Positions 9,331-18,047 of a stretch of 64,000 nt of DNA are shown piece by piece (the first letter of the stretch is position 1; every line of letters begins with the position of its first letter). Position numbers and translations under genes: made by a program. The DNA comes from Alphaproteobacteria bacterium. GTDB lineage: Bacteria; Pseudomonadota; Alphaproteobacteria; Rickettsiales; SXRF01. The stretch is taken from the NCBI GenBank assembly GCA_025362975.1, contig JANYES010000003.1, forward strand, positions 62,001-126,000, read 5' to 3'. Below the pieces are notes generated by a model. The model was not told the origin of the DNA. It searched no databases and was given only the letters and a program-made list of their open reading frames with translations.

Positions 9331-9831
9331 TCACCACGCGTTGGGGTCTTTGGGAGGTTTGGGTTTTTCCTGCGCTTGCACGGGTTCGGCTTTTGGTACG
9401 GCGGGGATGGGTTTGACGATGGGTTTGGCGATAGGTTTTCCAATCGGCGCTTCATCGGGTTTACGGCGGCCCAGGCTGTGGCCAAGAATGGCGATTTCGA
9501 TGGCGTCGTTGCATTTTTCTACCATGTCCATCGGCGAGGCGATGCCGGGGAATTTAACGCGTATGCCGTTGCTGGTGGACACGGTGATGGTGCCGTAATT
9601 GAACAGTTTGCCGAAGAGGCTGCGCGAGGTTTTCACCATTTCGATATTTTTGTGCTGCGCTTCGATGGTGCGACGGCGCAGCAGGCCGATGCTGCCAAGA
9701 AGGCGTTTGTTGGTAAGCGCCAGTTCGGTGGTGGCGAGGCGGGAAATGCCTAAAGGCGACGTTAAAGTCGCGAGCATGAATAATGCGGTGATGTAGGCGG
9801 AGGCGTGAATGCGCGAGCGGTGAATAATCAC
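9331..9831 (-). CDS. Bacterial PH-domain protein (bPH2/YdbS-like)
   Basis: 166 residues from GTG 9831. A short hydrophobic stretch (ITALFMLATLTSPLGI) precedes a bPH2 core: ELALTNKRLLGSIGLL, NIEMVKTSRSLFGKLFNYG and the DMVEKCNDAI helix. A proline- and lysine-rich tail follows. The family usually begins MSY(I/V)D.N and then a DE/EE pair. That sequence is present upstream in frame (SYIDNNRDSDEV), but its first codon is ATT at 9865-9867, only 3 nt after the flagellin stop. Either ATT is the start (178 residues), or the original ATG was lost and translation begins at the GTG. Confidence 0.7.
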   Translation of the reverse strand: MIIHRSRIHASAYITALFMLATLTSPLGISRLATTELALTNKRLLGSIGLLRRRTIEAQHKNIEMVKTSRSLFGKLFNYGTITVSTSNGIRVKFPGIASPMDMVEKCNDAIEIAILGHSLGRRKPDEAPIGKPIAKPIVKPIPAVPKAEPVQAQEKPKPPKDPNAW

Positions 9832-9870
9832 TTCATCCGAGTCGCGATTGTTGTCGATGTAGGAAATAGT

Positions 9871-10689
9871 TTAGCCGACGAGTTGCAGGAGCGCCGGGCT
9901 GAGCTTGTTGCCCTGCGCGAGCAAGGCGATGGCGGCGTTCTGCAGGATCGAGGCTTCGTCCTTCGTGGTGGACGCGGAAGCAAAATCGGTCTCCGACAGG
10001 GTCGAGCTGGCGGCTTCCTGATTATTGATTGCGGAATCGACGTTCGCGGAAGCAAAGTTGAGCGACTGCTGGAAACTGCCGATAGTGGCGCGCACGCCGG
10101 TGATTTCGCTGAGCGCGTTGTTGACGGTGCTGAGTGCCTGACCGGCGGTGTCGGCGGACAAGATGTTGGGTGAACCGGGCAGCAGGCTGCTGGCGCTTAA
10201 GGAGCTGATAGACAGCGAATCGTTGCCGGAGGAATTGCTGCCGAGCAAGCCGTCGATGGAAAGCGAACTGCCGCCGCTTAAGCTGCCGTCGAGAAGATTC
10301 TGGCCGCCGAAAGAGGTGTTGTTGGCGAGCTGGTTGATTTCACTGACAAGGGCAGTGAATTGCTGGTTGAGATCGGAACGGGTCGAAGCGTTGAGCGTCG
10401 GCGAATTCGCCTGCTGCGCGAGCGACTGGAGCTGGATCAGCACGTTCTGGATTTGTTCGGAGCCGCCATCTGCGACCTGTGTGATGCTTGACGCCTGGGC
10501 GAGGTTGCTCGAAGCCTGGCGGAGTGTGGAAACCTGGGACTGCAACTGAGTTGCGGTGGAAAGAGTCGTAGTATCACCATTGCTGCCGCTGACGATGCTT
10601 GAGATCGCTGCCTGCAGCTTACTACTTGCTGTGCGGATGTTCTGCGATTGTGTTAAACCGCCAACTCCTGATAATGAACCTATTGTCAT
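9871..10689 (-). CDS. Flagellin
   Basis: 272 residues, short but normal for alphaproteobacterial flagellins. The N-terminal D0/D1 helices (SKLQAAISSIVSG, LQSQVSTLRQASSNLAQAS, VADGGSEQIQNVLIQLQ) and the C-terminal D1/D0 helices (ALSTVNNALSEITGVRATIG, ASILQNAAIALLAQGN, ending PALLQLVG) are conserved. The middle is a low-complexity Ser/Gly segment. The start is fixed by AGGAGG six bases before the ATG. It has its own 138-bp upstream region after ftsY, with no other flagellar gene nearby. The PH-domain gene follows by 3 nt or 39 nt depending on its start. Confidence 0.9.
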   Translation of the reverse strand: MTIGSLSGVGGLTQSQNIRTASSKLQAAISSIVSGSNGDTTTLSTATQLQSQVSTLRQASSNLAQASSITQVADGGSEQIQNVLIQLQSLAQQANSPTLNASTRSDLNQQFTALVSEINQLANNTSFGGQNLLDGSLSGGSSLSIDGLLGSNSSGNDSLSISSLSASSLLPGSPNILSADTAGQALSTVNNALSEITGVRATIGSFQQSLNFASANVDSAINNQEAASSTLSETDFASASTTKDEASILQNAAIALLAQGNKLSPALLQLVG

Positions 10690-10827
10690 GTTATCCTCCT
10701 GATACGACCATACTCATAGGCCGAGCTTTACATAGCTCCTGACTTATACTTATATGAGCATAGAATAGAGTATATTCTTTACCAGAACGTTAAGCAACAG
10801 GAATATCTATACAATTTTACGAATGCT

Positions 10828-11754
10828 TTATGTATCCGCACTGTCCAGATCGAGCAAATTTCTAGCATAATCAGTAGCTTCGAAGGTGTTTATGTCTTCG
10901 ATGCCTTCGCCTATTCCGATGTAATGAATAGGCAATTTATGCTGCTTTGCAAGCGCCACAACGATGCCGCCCTTGGCTGTTCCATCCAATTTTGTGACAA
11001 TTAAACCGGTTACATGCGCGGTTTCCTTGAAAGCCTGAATCTGCGAGAGCGCGTTCTGGCCGGTGGTGGCGTCGAGGACCTGTATGACGTGGTGCGGTGC
11101 GGATTCGTCAATCTTTTTTAATACCTTAGCGATTTTTTGCAGTTCGGACATTAAGTTCGCTTTATTTTGCAGACGGCCTGCGGTGTCAATCATCAGCACG
11201 TCGTAGTTACCGGCTTTAGCTAGCTCGTAGGCGCGGTAGGCGACTGATGCAGGGTCGGATTCCGGCTCGCCGGTGATGACTTCAATGCCGGAGCGTTCGC
11301 CCCAGACTTGCAACTGCTCAACCGCGGCGGCGCGGAACGTGTCGGCGGCGGCCAGCATGACGCGCATGCCGTAACCTTTGAATTGGGAGGCGAGCTTGCC
11401 GATGGTGGTGGTTTTGCCGTTGCCGTTGACACCGACCATCATGATGACGGTGGGTTTATGGGTTTCGTCAAAGGTCAGCGGCAGGGCGTAGGGCTCTAAG
11501 ATGGCGGCGATTTCAGCGGCTAAGAATTCGCGCACTTCTTCCGGCTCGATGGTTTTTTCGAAACGTTTTTTTTGCAGTGCGGCGGTCAGTTCCATCGCGA
11601 CACCCGCGCCGAGGTCGGCTTCGATAAGGAGTTCTTCAAGCTGCTCGACGGAGGAAGTGTCGAGTTTTTTCTTAGTAAAGATACCGGCGATGCCGCCGCT
11701 GAGTTTGCTGGAGCTTTTCGAAAGCCCGGATTTTAATTTTTTCCAGAGTGCCAT
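10828..11754 (-). CDS. ftsY: Signal recognition particle receptor FtsY
   Basis: 308 residues from ATG 11754, chosen because AAGGA precedes it and MALWKKLKSGLSKSS is a typical membrane-binding amphipathic start; a longer frame overlaps mtaB. NG domain: GVNGNGKTTTIGKLA (G1), ADTFRAAAVEQL (G2), DTAGR (G3) and TKLDGTAKGG (G4). It lacks the long acidic A domain of E. coli FtsY, as in many alphaproteobacteria. It docks Ffh-bound ribosomes at the inner membrane; ffh itself is at the far end of the window. It follows mtaB by 10 nt. Confidence 0.95.
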   Translation of the reverse strand: MALWKKLKSGLSKSSSKLSGGIAGIFTKKKLDTSSVEQLEELLIEADLGAGVAMELTAALQKKRFEKTIEPEEVREFLAAEIAAILEPYALPLTFDETHKPTVIMMVGVNGNGKTTTIGKLASQFKGYGMRVMLAAADTFRAAAVEQLQVWGERSGIEVITGEPESDPASVAYRAYELAKAGNYDVLMIDTAGRLQNKANLMSELQKIAKVLKKIDESAPHHVIQVLDATTGQNALSQIQAFKETAHVTGLIVTKLDGTAKGGIVVALAKQHKLPIHYIGIGEGIEDINTFEATDYARNLLDLDSADT

Positions 11755-11764
11755 TTTTTTTCCT

Positions 11765-13024
11765 TTAGGCGGCGAGGACTGCGCCGTGCAGTTGCGTGGT
11801 GTCGGCGCTGGTGACTTTGGCTTGGACGAGGCTGCCGGGTTCGCAGGCGCGGTCAAGGGTGATCATGGCGAAATGTTCGGTGCGGCCGAGGTTTCCTTTT
11901 TCGACGATGACTCGTTCGGTGCGGCCGATACGCGAGTGCAAGGTAGTGGCGAGTTGTTTTTCGCCAGCGACGCGCAGTTGTGCGGCGCGGTGCTTGCGGA
12001 TTTCTTTTTCGACCTGCGGCATTTTGGCGGCGGGGGTGCCGGTGCGGGCGGAATAGGGGAAGACGTGGAGGTAGGTAAGTTTGGCTTCGTCAACCAGCGC
12101 TAGGGTGTTGGCGAACATCTCGTCGGTTTCAGTGGGAAACCCTGCGATGATGTCGGCGCCGAAGACGACGTCGGGGCGCAAGGAGCGGACTTTTTCGACG
12201 AAGTCGAGCGCGTCCTGGCGCAGGTGGCGGCGTTTCATGCGCTTGAGTACCATGTCGTCGCCGGCTTGCAGGCTGATGTGGATGTGGGGCATGAGGCGCG
12301 GCTCAACCGCCAGTAATTCGTAGATGTCGTTGTCGACTTCGACGGCGTCGATGGAAGACAGGCGCAGGCGCGGGAGGTCGGGGACGAGGGCGAGGAGGCG
12401 TTTCATCATCTGGCCGAGCGTCGGCGCGCCGGGCAAGTCTTTGCCGTAATCGCTGATGTCGACGCCGGTGAGCACCACCTCGTTGAAGCCGTTGGCCACG
12501 AGGGCGCGGACTTCCTTGACGATATCGCCCATCGGCACGGAGCGGGAATTGCCGCGGCCAAACGGAATGATGCAAAAGGTGCAACGGTGGTCGCAGCCGT
12601 TCTGGACCTGCACGAAGGCGCGGGCCTTGCCTTCGAAAGAAGTGACCATGTGAGAGGCGGTTTCCTTCACCGACATGATGTCGTTGACGAGGGCTTTTTC
12701 GGTGTTAGCGAGGACGAATTCGTAGCCGCGTTTTTCGAGCTTTTCCTGATTGCCGAGCACGTGGTTGACTTCTTCCATGCCGGTGTACATTTCGGGGTGG
12801 GCCTGCGCGGAGCAGCCGGTGACGATGATTTTAGCGTCCGGGTTGGCTTTGCGGGCTTTGCGGATGGCTTGACGGACTTGGCGTTCGGCTTCGGAGGTGA
12901 CGGCACAGCTGTTGAAAATGATGGCATCTTCCAGCCCGGCTTCGTGGGCTTGTTGCTTGATGACTTCGCCTTCGTAGCTGTTAAGGCGGCAGCCAAAATT
13001 GACGACCGAAACGCCTTTGGTCAT
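11765..13024 (-). CDS. mtaB: tRNA t6A37 methylthiotransferase MtaB
   Basis: 419 residues, a radical-SAM methylthiotransferase. The N-terminal MTTase domain has three cluster cysteines (FGCRLN, NSCAVT, TGCSAQ). The radical-SAM site is CDHRCTFC, followed by GRGNSRS. The C-terminal TRAM domain is about residues 355-419. It converts t6A to ms2t6A at position 37 of tRNAs reading ANN codons. The ATGA overlap with the upstream dapF and 10-nt gap to ftsY give a dapF-mtaB-ftsY operon, a common alphaproteobacterial order. Confidence 0.93.
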   Translation of the reverse strand: MTKGVSVVNFGCRLNSYEGEVIKQQAHEAGLEDAIIFNSCAVTSEAERQVRQAIRKARKANPDAKIIVTGCSAQAHPEMYTGMEEVNHVLGNQEKLEKRGYEFVLANTEKALVNDIMSVKETASHMVTSFEGKARAFVQVQNGCDHRCTFCIIPFGRGNSRSVPMGDIVKEVRALVANGFNEVVLTGVDISDYGKDLPGAPTLGQMMKRLLALVPDLPRLRLSSIDAVEVDNDIYELLAVEPRLMPHIHISLQAGDDMVLKRMKRRHLRQDALDFVEKVRSLRPDVVFGADIIAGFPTETDEMFANTLALVDEAKLTYLHVFPYSARTGTPAAKMPQVEKEIRKHRAAQLRVAGEKQLATTLHSRIGRTERVIVEKGNLGRTEHFAMITLDRACEPGSLVQAKVTSADTTQLHGAVLAA

Positions 13025-13923
13025 TGCACTGCTTCCGGGGTTTCGACGTAGGCCATGCCGTTGAATTCAACCTGAACCGGGCCATGCAGGAAGACGTGGC
13101 CATCTTTATCCAGCCGCGCCATGAGGGTTTGGGTGGTGGGAGGATTTTGCAGGGTGAGCGTGTGGTATTTGTCCGCGCTGAGGAGGTCGCGTTTCACCGC
13201 GCCGATTTTAACGGCGCAAGCAGCGGTGCCGCATGACGCGGTGAGGCCGACGCCGCGCTCCCAGACGCGCGCAAGAATTTGGCCAGAAAGCTGATTGCCG
13301 GCGACGTAGGCGATGCTGACATTCACGCCTTTGGGGAAGAGCGGATAACGCTGGAGCTGCGGGCCGATTTTTTCGATGCGGTGAATCATTTCCGGGTCTG
13401 GCACGAAGAAGACGACGTGCGGATTGCCCATGCTGACGCAGAACGGGTCGGACAGGCCTTCCATTTCAAGCGTGACGTGCAGCGTGTTCATCGGTTGCGA
13501 CAGCGGAATTTCCTGCCAGCCGAATTTGGGGGTGCCCATGTTGGCGGTGACGAGTCCGGTGGCTTCTTTCCAGCCGTGAAGGCTGGCGCCGAACAGGTTG
13601 ATTTCGCAGTGCAGGATATCGGCGTTGGTTTGCACACGGGCATTGCCCACATGCTTTTCCTGCATGACGAGCCAGCCGATGCAGCGCGTAGCGTTGCCGC
13701 AGGCGTTGACTTCGGAACCGTCGGCATTGTAGATGCGCATGAAGACGTCGGCGTCACTGCTAGGTTCCATGACGATAAGCTGGTCGCAGCCCTTGGTTTG
13801 CGGATGATCGCGCGAGGCGAGCGCGCGCACCTGCTGCGTGGTTAAACGCACAGGCTCTTGGCGGGCATCGATGACGACGAAATCGTTACCGGCCCCGTTC
13901 ATTTTGGTGAAAGGGATATTCAT
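13021..13923 (-). CDS. dapF: Diaminopimelate epimerase
   Basis: 300 residues. It interconverts LL- and meso-diaminopimelate for peptidoglycan and lysine. Start MNIPFTKMNGAGNDFVVID is canonical. The two catalytic cysteines are Cys75 (NACGNATRC) and Cys231 (ASCGTAACA). It is the first gene of dapF-mtaB-ftsY and overlaps mtaB by 4 nt. The pathway also uses asd and lysA in this window. Confidence 0.96.
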   Translation of the reverse strand: MNIPFTKMNGAGNDFVVIDARQEPVRLTTQQVRALASRDHPQTKGCDQLIVMEPSSDADVFMRIYNADGSEVNACGNATRCIGWLVMQEKHVGNARVQTNADILHCEINLFGASLHGWKEATGLVTANMGTPKFGWQEIPLSQPMNTLHVTLEMEGLSDPFCVSMGNPHVVFFVPDPEMIHRIEKIGPQLQRYPLFPKGVNVSIAYVAGNQLSGQILARVWERGVGLTASCGTAACAVKIGAVKRDLLSADKYHTLTLQNPPTTQTLMARLDKDGHVFLHGPVQVEFNGMAYVETPEAVQ

Positions 13924-13985
13924 GCAATGAATTTACCAAGAAATCACGATTTTGCAATGGCTTCTGGCTTTAATTAACTCTTCGC

Positions 13986-14014
13986 TTGGTTTGTGCTATA
14001 TTAAGTAATATAAT
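13986..14014 (+). promoter_or_regulatory. Predicted sigma70-type promoter for the 14.0-kb hypothetical gene
   Basis: TTGGTT (13986-13991) and a perfect TATAAT (14009-14014) are separated by 17 bp, about 30 bp before the ATG at 14046, in an A/T-rich gap between divergent genes. Prediction from sequence only. Confidence 0.5.
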
Positions 14015-14045
14015 CAGGATGTTATACTTTTAAACCGACGGGTAT

Positions 14046-14642
14046 ATGGAATCTCCGATCTATTATTCTTATCTGCTGAACCATCTTGGCGCCAAAGAGG
14101 ATGAAGCGGCGATGCAATTCCAGGCCAAGGTCAGGGGCACGTTTTCCAAGCTTTTCCAGACCATCCCAATGCCGCCGGAGGTGGAAAAAGCATTGCCGAT
14201 TGTGATGAAGGAATTTCGTGATGCATCGCACAATACCGGTTATAGCCCAATCAGCAAATTGCGCGATGAGACGTTTTCGCTTGTGAGGATGGAGGCGTTG
14301 ATCCAGGAGGGGGAGTCAAATTTCGTGCGCGCGGTGTATGACGCAATGGCGACGGAGCCGGGGCATTTGCAGGAGCAGAAACTGCGCCACATGCAAGATG
14401 TGCGCAGGCAGCTGGCGGAACTTTACACGGAGACCGAGCAGACGCGGTTGCAAAGCAACACGGCACTCACGCCGATGGAAAAGGAAGCGATGTTGGCGAT
14501 GACGGAGTGCATGGAGGGGCTACTATGCGGCGGGGTGAGCGCGTTTGCGCTGAACACGCTGAAGGCGCATAAGCTCATCGGCGAGCAGGTGAAGTCGGGG
14601 AAGCTCTATGACGCGGTCGATCGGGGCGGTGTGAAAATCTAA
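14046..14642 (+). CDS. Hypothetical protein, helical
   Basis: 198 residues with no signal peptide and no clear membrane span. It looks mostly alpha-helical with a charged middle (EQKLRHMQDVRRQLAELYTE) and a short hydrophobic stretch near the end (CGGVSAFALNTL). I do not recognise a family. It has its own predicted promoter and is convergent with the parE-linked gene that ends at 14645. Confidence 0.6.
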   Translation: MESPIYYSYLLNHLGAKEDEAAMQFQAKVRGTFSKLFQTIPMPPEVEKALPIVMKEFRDASHNTGYSPISKLRDETFSLVRMEALIQEGESNFVRAVYDAMATEPGHLQEQKLRHMQDVRRQLAELYTETEQTRLQSNTALTPMEKEAMLAMTECMEGLLCGGVSAFALNTLKAHKLIGEQVKSGKLYDAVDRGGVKI

Positions 14643-14644
14643 GC

Positions 14645-15052
14645 TCAGACGCCCAGCGCGGCGTCTTTGTAGTGCTTGGTGTTTTCGACGCGTTTGGCCC
14701 AATCAGGGGCATGTTCGTGGCGGTTCATCTGGATGAGATGCTGAGCGATCTGGTCAAATATTTCTTTTACATCGGGATTGTCGACGAGGCGTATTGGCGT
14801 ATTGCTCTCGTGGATTTGATAGATGGCAATGGTGATGAGGCTGTCCTGACGGGCGATATGCTGGTCGTAGTTTTCGCCTTCAATCGCGGGCATGATGTTG
14901 TGCAGGTTATCGAGATAGTCGCGAAGCTGGTTCAGTTGGTAAGCGTTTTCGCTCTGGCCGATGATGATGAAGACTTTGTTGGTGAGGGATTCCGGGTTGC
15001 GCGGGGAAGCTTGCGTATCATCCTTGCCGGTAATGTAGCTGCGCCAGCTCAT
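14645..15052 (-). CDS. Hypothetical protein coupled to parE
   Basis: 135 residues, soluble. The start codon overlaps the parE stop (TGATG), so it is probably translationally coupled to topoisomerase IV subunit B. The central part reads KVFIIIGQSENAYQLNQLRDYL. No family recognised and no catalytic motif seen. Confidence 0.65.
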   Translation of the reverse strand: MSWRSYITGKDDTQASPRNPESLTNKVFIIIGQSENAYQLNQLRDYLDNLHNIMPAIEGENYDQHIARQDSLITIAIYQIHESNTPIRLVDNPDVKEIFDQIAQHLIQMNRHEHAPDWAKRVENTKHYKDAALGV

Positions 15053-17034
15053 CAGACGTCGAGCTGTTCCAGAATATCTCCGCCGCGATTCGCCGTCTGT
15101 TCCTGAATGAAGTTGAAACGGTGCTCGGGTTTGCGGCCCATGAGTTGCTCGACGCGCTCTTTGGTGGGGTCGATGTCATCGTCCTGAATTTTGACTTGGA
15201 GGAGGATGCGCGTGCCGATCTGCATGGTGGTTTCTTTGAGCTGGGGTGGGGTCATTTCACCTAAGCCCTTGAAGCGACCCTGCTCGATTTTGGAATTGTG
15301 CTTGGCGTTTTTAGCAATGATGTCGGCGCGTTCTTTTTCGTCCTGCGCGTAATAGGTCGTCGTGCCGATGGTGATGCGGTAGAGCGGCGGGCGAGCGAGG
15401 TAGAGATGGCCGTTGGTGATGAGGTCTGGCATTTCCTGATAGAAGAAGGTCATGAGCAGCGAGGCGATATGCGCGCCGTCAACGTCGGCGTCGGTCATGA
15501 TGATGACTTTTTCGTAGCGGAGGTTGTCTTCGCTGTAGTGCGATCCGGTGCCGCAGCCGAGCGCGAGCATGAGGTCGGCGAGTTCCTGATTGGCTTTGAT
15601 TTTGTCGATGGAGGCGGAGGCGACGTTCAGGATTTTGCCGCGAAGCGGGAGCACCGCTTGCGTGGCGCGATCGCGCGCCTGTTTGGCGGAGCCCCCGGCG
15701 GAATCGCCTTCGACGATAAAGATTTCGGTGCCGATATTTGCGGAACTCGTGCAGTCGGCGAGCTTGCCGGGCAGGCGCAGGCGTTGCGTAACGGATTTGC
15801 GGCTGGTTTCCTTATCGGCTTTGCGGCGCATGCGGTCGTCGAGGCGTTCGACGATGTTGACCATTAGCTTGCCGGCGTTTTCAGGATCGCCGGTTAGATA
15901 GTGATCGAAATGATCGCGCATGGCGTTTTCGACTAAGCGCGTAGCTTCGGCACTGACGAGGCGGTTTTTTGTCTGCCCTTGGAATTGCGGCTCTTTGTAG
16001 AACAGCGACAAAATGATGACGGCGCCGCCAAGCATATCTTCGCCCATCGACTGGCCGATTTTTTTATTGGCGGTCAGTTCGCCGTAAGCCTTGATGCCTT
16101 TGGTGATGGCGGAGCGAAGGCCGGATTCGTGAGTGCCGCCGTCTGGGGTGGGGATGGTGTTACAATAGGTGCTGACATAGGTTTCTTCGTCAGTCGGCCA
16201 ATGCACGGCCCATTCGACGCGGCCCATTTTGCCCGCGAGATCGGCGTCGCCGAAGAACGGCTCGGCAACGATGGTATTGCGGCCTTCGAGATGCTGGGTG
16301 AGGAAATCACGCAAGCCGCCGGGGAAGTGGATGGTTTCTTCGGTGGGGACGGTTGAACCTTCGGCCAATAGCGCAGGGTCGCATTTCCAGCGAATTTCGA
16401 CACCGCGATAGAGGAAGGCTTTGGCGCGGGCGAATTTGTACAGGCGTTCGGGCCTGAATTTGGCTTTACCGAAAATTTCATGGTCGGGACGGAAGGCGAC
16501 GGTGGTGCCGCGGCCTTTGGCGTCTTGCCCGACGGTCTGGATTTTGGTGGTGGGTTCGCCGCGTGAGTAGGACTGGCGGTAGACCAGCTTATCGCGCACG
16601 ACTTCGACTTCGAGATAATCGGCCAAAGCGTTCACCACGGAAATACCGACACCATGCAGGCCGCCGGAAGTTTCGTAGGCTTTGCCCGCGAATTTACCGC
16701 CGGAGTGCAGCGTGGTCAGGATAACTTCAAGGGCGGATTTTTTCGGGAATTTCGGATGCGGGTCGACGGGGATGCCGCGGCCGTTATCGCGCACGACGAT
16801 GATATTGTCTTCGCGCATTTCGAGTTCGATCTTGTTGGCAAAACCCGCGACCGCTTCGTCCATAGCGTTATCGAAAACTTCGCTCACGAGATGGTGCATG
16901 GCGGTTTCGTCCGTGCCGCCAATGTACATGCCGGGGCGGCGGCGGACGGGCTCGAGGCCCTCTAAAACTTCGATGTCCTCAGCCGTGTAGGACTGATTTT
17001 TCAGAGTCTGTTTGCTGGTAAAAAGATCGCTCAT
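15052..17034 (-). CDS. parE: DNA topoisomerase IV subunit B
   Basis: 660 residues from ATG 17034 (MSDLFTSKQTLKNQSYTAED); a 20-residue longer frame lacks support. The GHKL ATPase has EVFDNAMDEA, DNGRGIPVD and GGLHGVGISVVNA. The TOPRIM part has EGDSAGGSAKQ and DADVDGAHI. The length and the PHPKFPKKSALEV insert fit ParE better than GyrB. It pairs with ParC at 5-7 kb. The 131-bp gap to the divergent gene at 17166 holds both promoters. Confidence 0.94.
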   Translation of the reverse strand: MSDLFTSKQTLKNQSYTAEDIEVLEGLEPVRRRPGMYIGGTDETAMHHLVSEVFDNAMDEAVAGFANKIELEMREDNIIVVRDNGRGIPVDPHPKFPKKSALEVILTTLHSGGKFAGKAYETSGGLHGVGISVVNALADYLEVEVVRDKLVYRQSYSRGEPTTKIQTVGQDAKGRGTTVAFRPDHEIFGKAKFRPERLYKFARAKAFLYRGVEIRWKCDPALLAEGSTVPTEETIHFPGGLRDFLTQHLEGRNTIVAEPFFGDADLAGKMGRVEWAVHWPTDEETYVSTYCNTIPTPDGGTHESGLRSAITKGIKAYGELTANKKIGQSMGEDMLGGAVIILSLFYKEPQFQGQTKNRLVSAEATRLVENAMRDHFDHYLTGDPENAGKLMVNIVERLDDRMRRKADKETSRKSVTQRLRLPGKLADCTSSANIGTEIFIVEGDSAGGSAKQARDRATQAVLPLRGKILNVASASIDKIKANQELADLMLALGCGTGSHYSEDNLRYEKVIIMTDADVDGAHIASLLMTFFYQEMPDLITNGHLYLARPPLYRITIGTTTYYAQDEKERADIIAKNAKHNSKIEQGRFKGLGEMTPPQLKETTMQIGTRILLQVKIQDDDIDPTKERVEQLMGRKPEHRFNFIQEQTANRGGDILEQLDV

Positions 17035-17165
17035 ATGACAGGTAATAACAGGAAAATAGCCGATTACAAGGGTTTTACGCAGTTGCGATGGCATTAAAAG
17101 AATGTTAATGCTCGAGCTGTAAAATTAACGAATTCACCGAGGCTTACCACAGGGAAACTGGAACT

Positions 17166-18047
17166 ATGGAAATTGTTGAAGCAATCGACGAACTGAAAAA
17201 AACAATAGGCATTGCCTGTAACTCGACGGGCCCTGCCGGAACGCCGAAACAGAAGGAAGAATTCACCAGCCTCGGCAACGATATCTCCGCGTCGTTGACA
17301 TCGTTCCAGCCCGAAGTCAGGCCGCAGGACAGGAGCATCCACACGTTTGTTCCCGGCGCGGCTTTACCGGAAGGCGAGGAAGCGCCGCCGCCAGTTACGG
17401 GCGGCAGGGTGCGTATCACATTCGTAGGTGGCCAGCAGCCCGAAGCGGCGCGCACGCTCGACAGTATCCTGACGCCGATCATCAATGAAGCGCTGGGCAC
17501 CGACACTGGCCAGCACCGTTCACGGCTTGGGAAGACAACAGATCGTATCATGGATTTTCGCATCCCAACCCAAGTGGCGGGTAATTTTGTCGATCATGTC
17601 ATCGAGGTGACGAATCGGATCAAGGCGACGCCGGAGTTGCGCAAGCAGTTTCAGGCAGGGATTGAACTCAGCATAGAGCACATCAATAAAATCGATGGGC
17701 CGAAACCTTACATCGAGTTGAATCTGGGCAAGGGTTATGAGCTGAAGGACGGCGTGCCTGATTTGAAACCGCCGCATTTCACGCTGAAAATTTCCGGTAC
17801 ACCGTTACCTCTGGCGCGCACACTGGCAGAGGCGGTGGGTAATGACGTGGAGGATTTTCCCAATACGATCCAAACCACCAATCGCGACCATACAAAAACC
17901 TATGAAGGCGGCAAGGAATTCAAAATTGCGCTGGATAGCCCGAAAGTGCCCAAAGCGTTTGAAGCTATTAAGCAATATGTGCGCATTATGAACGAGTATC
18001 GCGCCAATCCCGGGCAAGGGCAGGGCAGCGGCGGGCCGGGCATGTAA
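17166..18047 (+). CDS. Hypothetical protein
   Basis: 293 residues, apparently soluble, without signal peptide or membrane span. It has a proline-rich linker (about 62-80) and ends in a Gly/Gln-rich tail. No motif or family recognised. A GGGAAACTGGAA stretch precedes the ATG. Its stop abuts the convergent acyltransferase gene directly. Confidence 0.6.
   Translation: MEIVEAIDELKKTIGIACNSTGPAGTPKQKEEFTSLGNDISASLTSFQPEVRPQDRSIHTFVPGAALPEGEEAPPPVTGGRVRITFVGGQQPEAARTLDSILTPIINEALGTDTGQHRSRLGKTTDRIMDFRIPTQVAGNFVDHVIEVTNRIKATPELRKQFQAGIELSIEHINKIDGPKPYIELNLGKGYELKDGVPDLKPPHFTLKISGTPLPLARTLAEAVGNDVEDFPNTIQTTNRDHTKTYEGGKEFKIALDSPKVPKAFEAIKQYVRIMNEYRANPGQGQGSGGPGM

Noticed and set aside
10690-10827. 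Sigma28- or sigma54-type flagellar promoter before flagellin
   Set aside because: No convincing -24/-12 or sigma28 pattern could be placed by eye; the region is A/T-rich and allows many weak matches.
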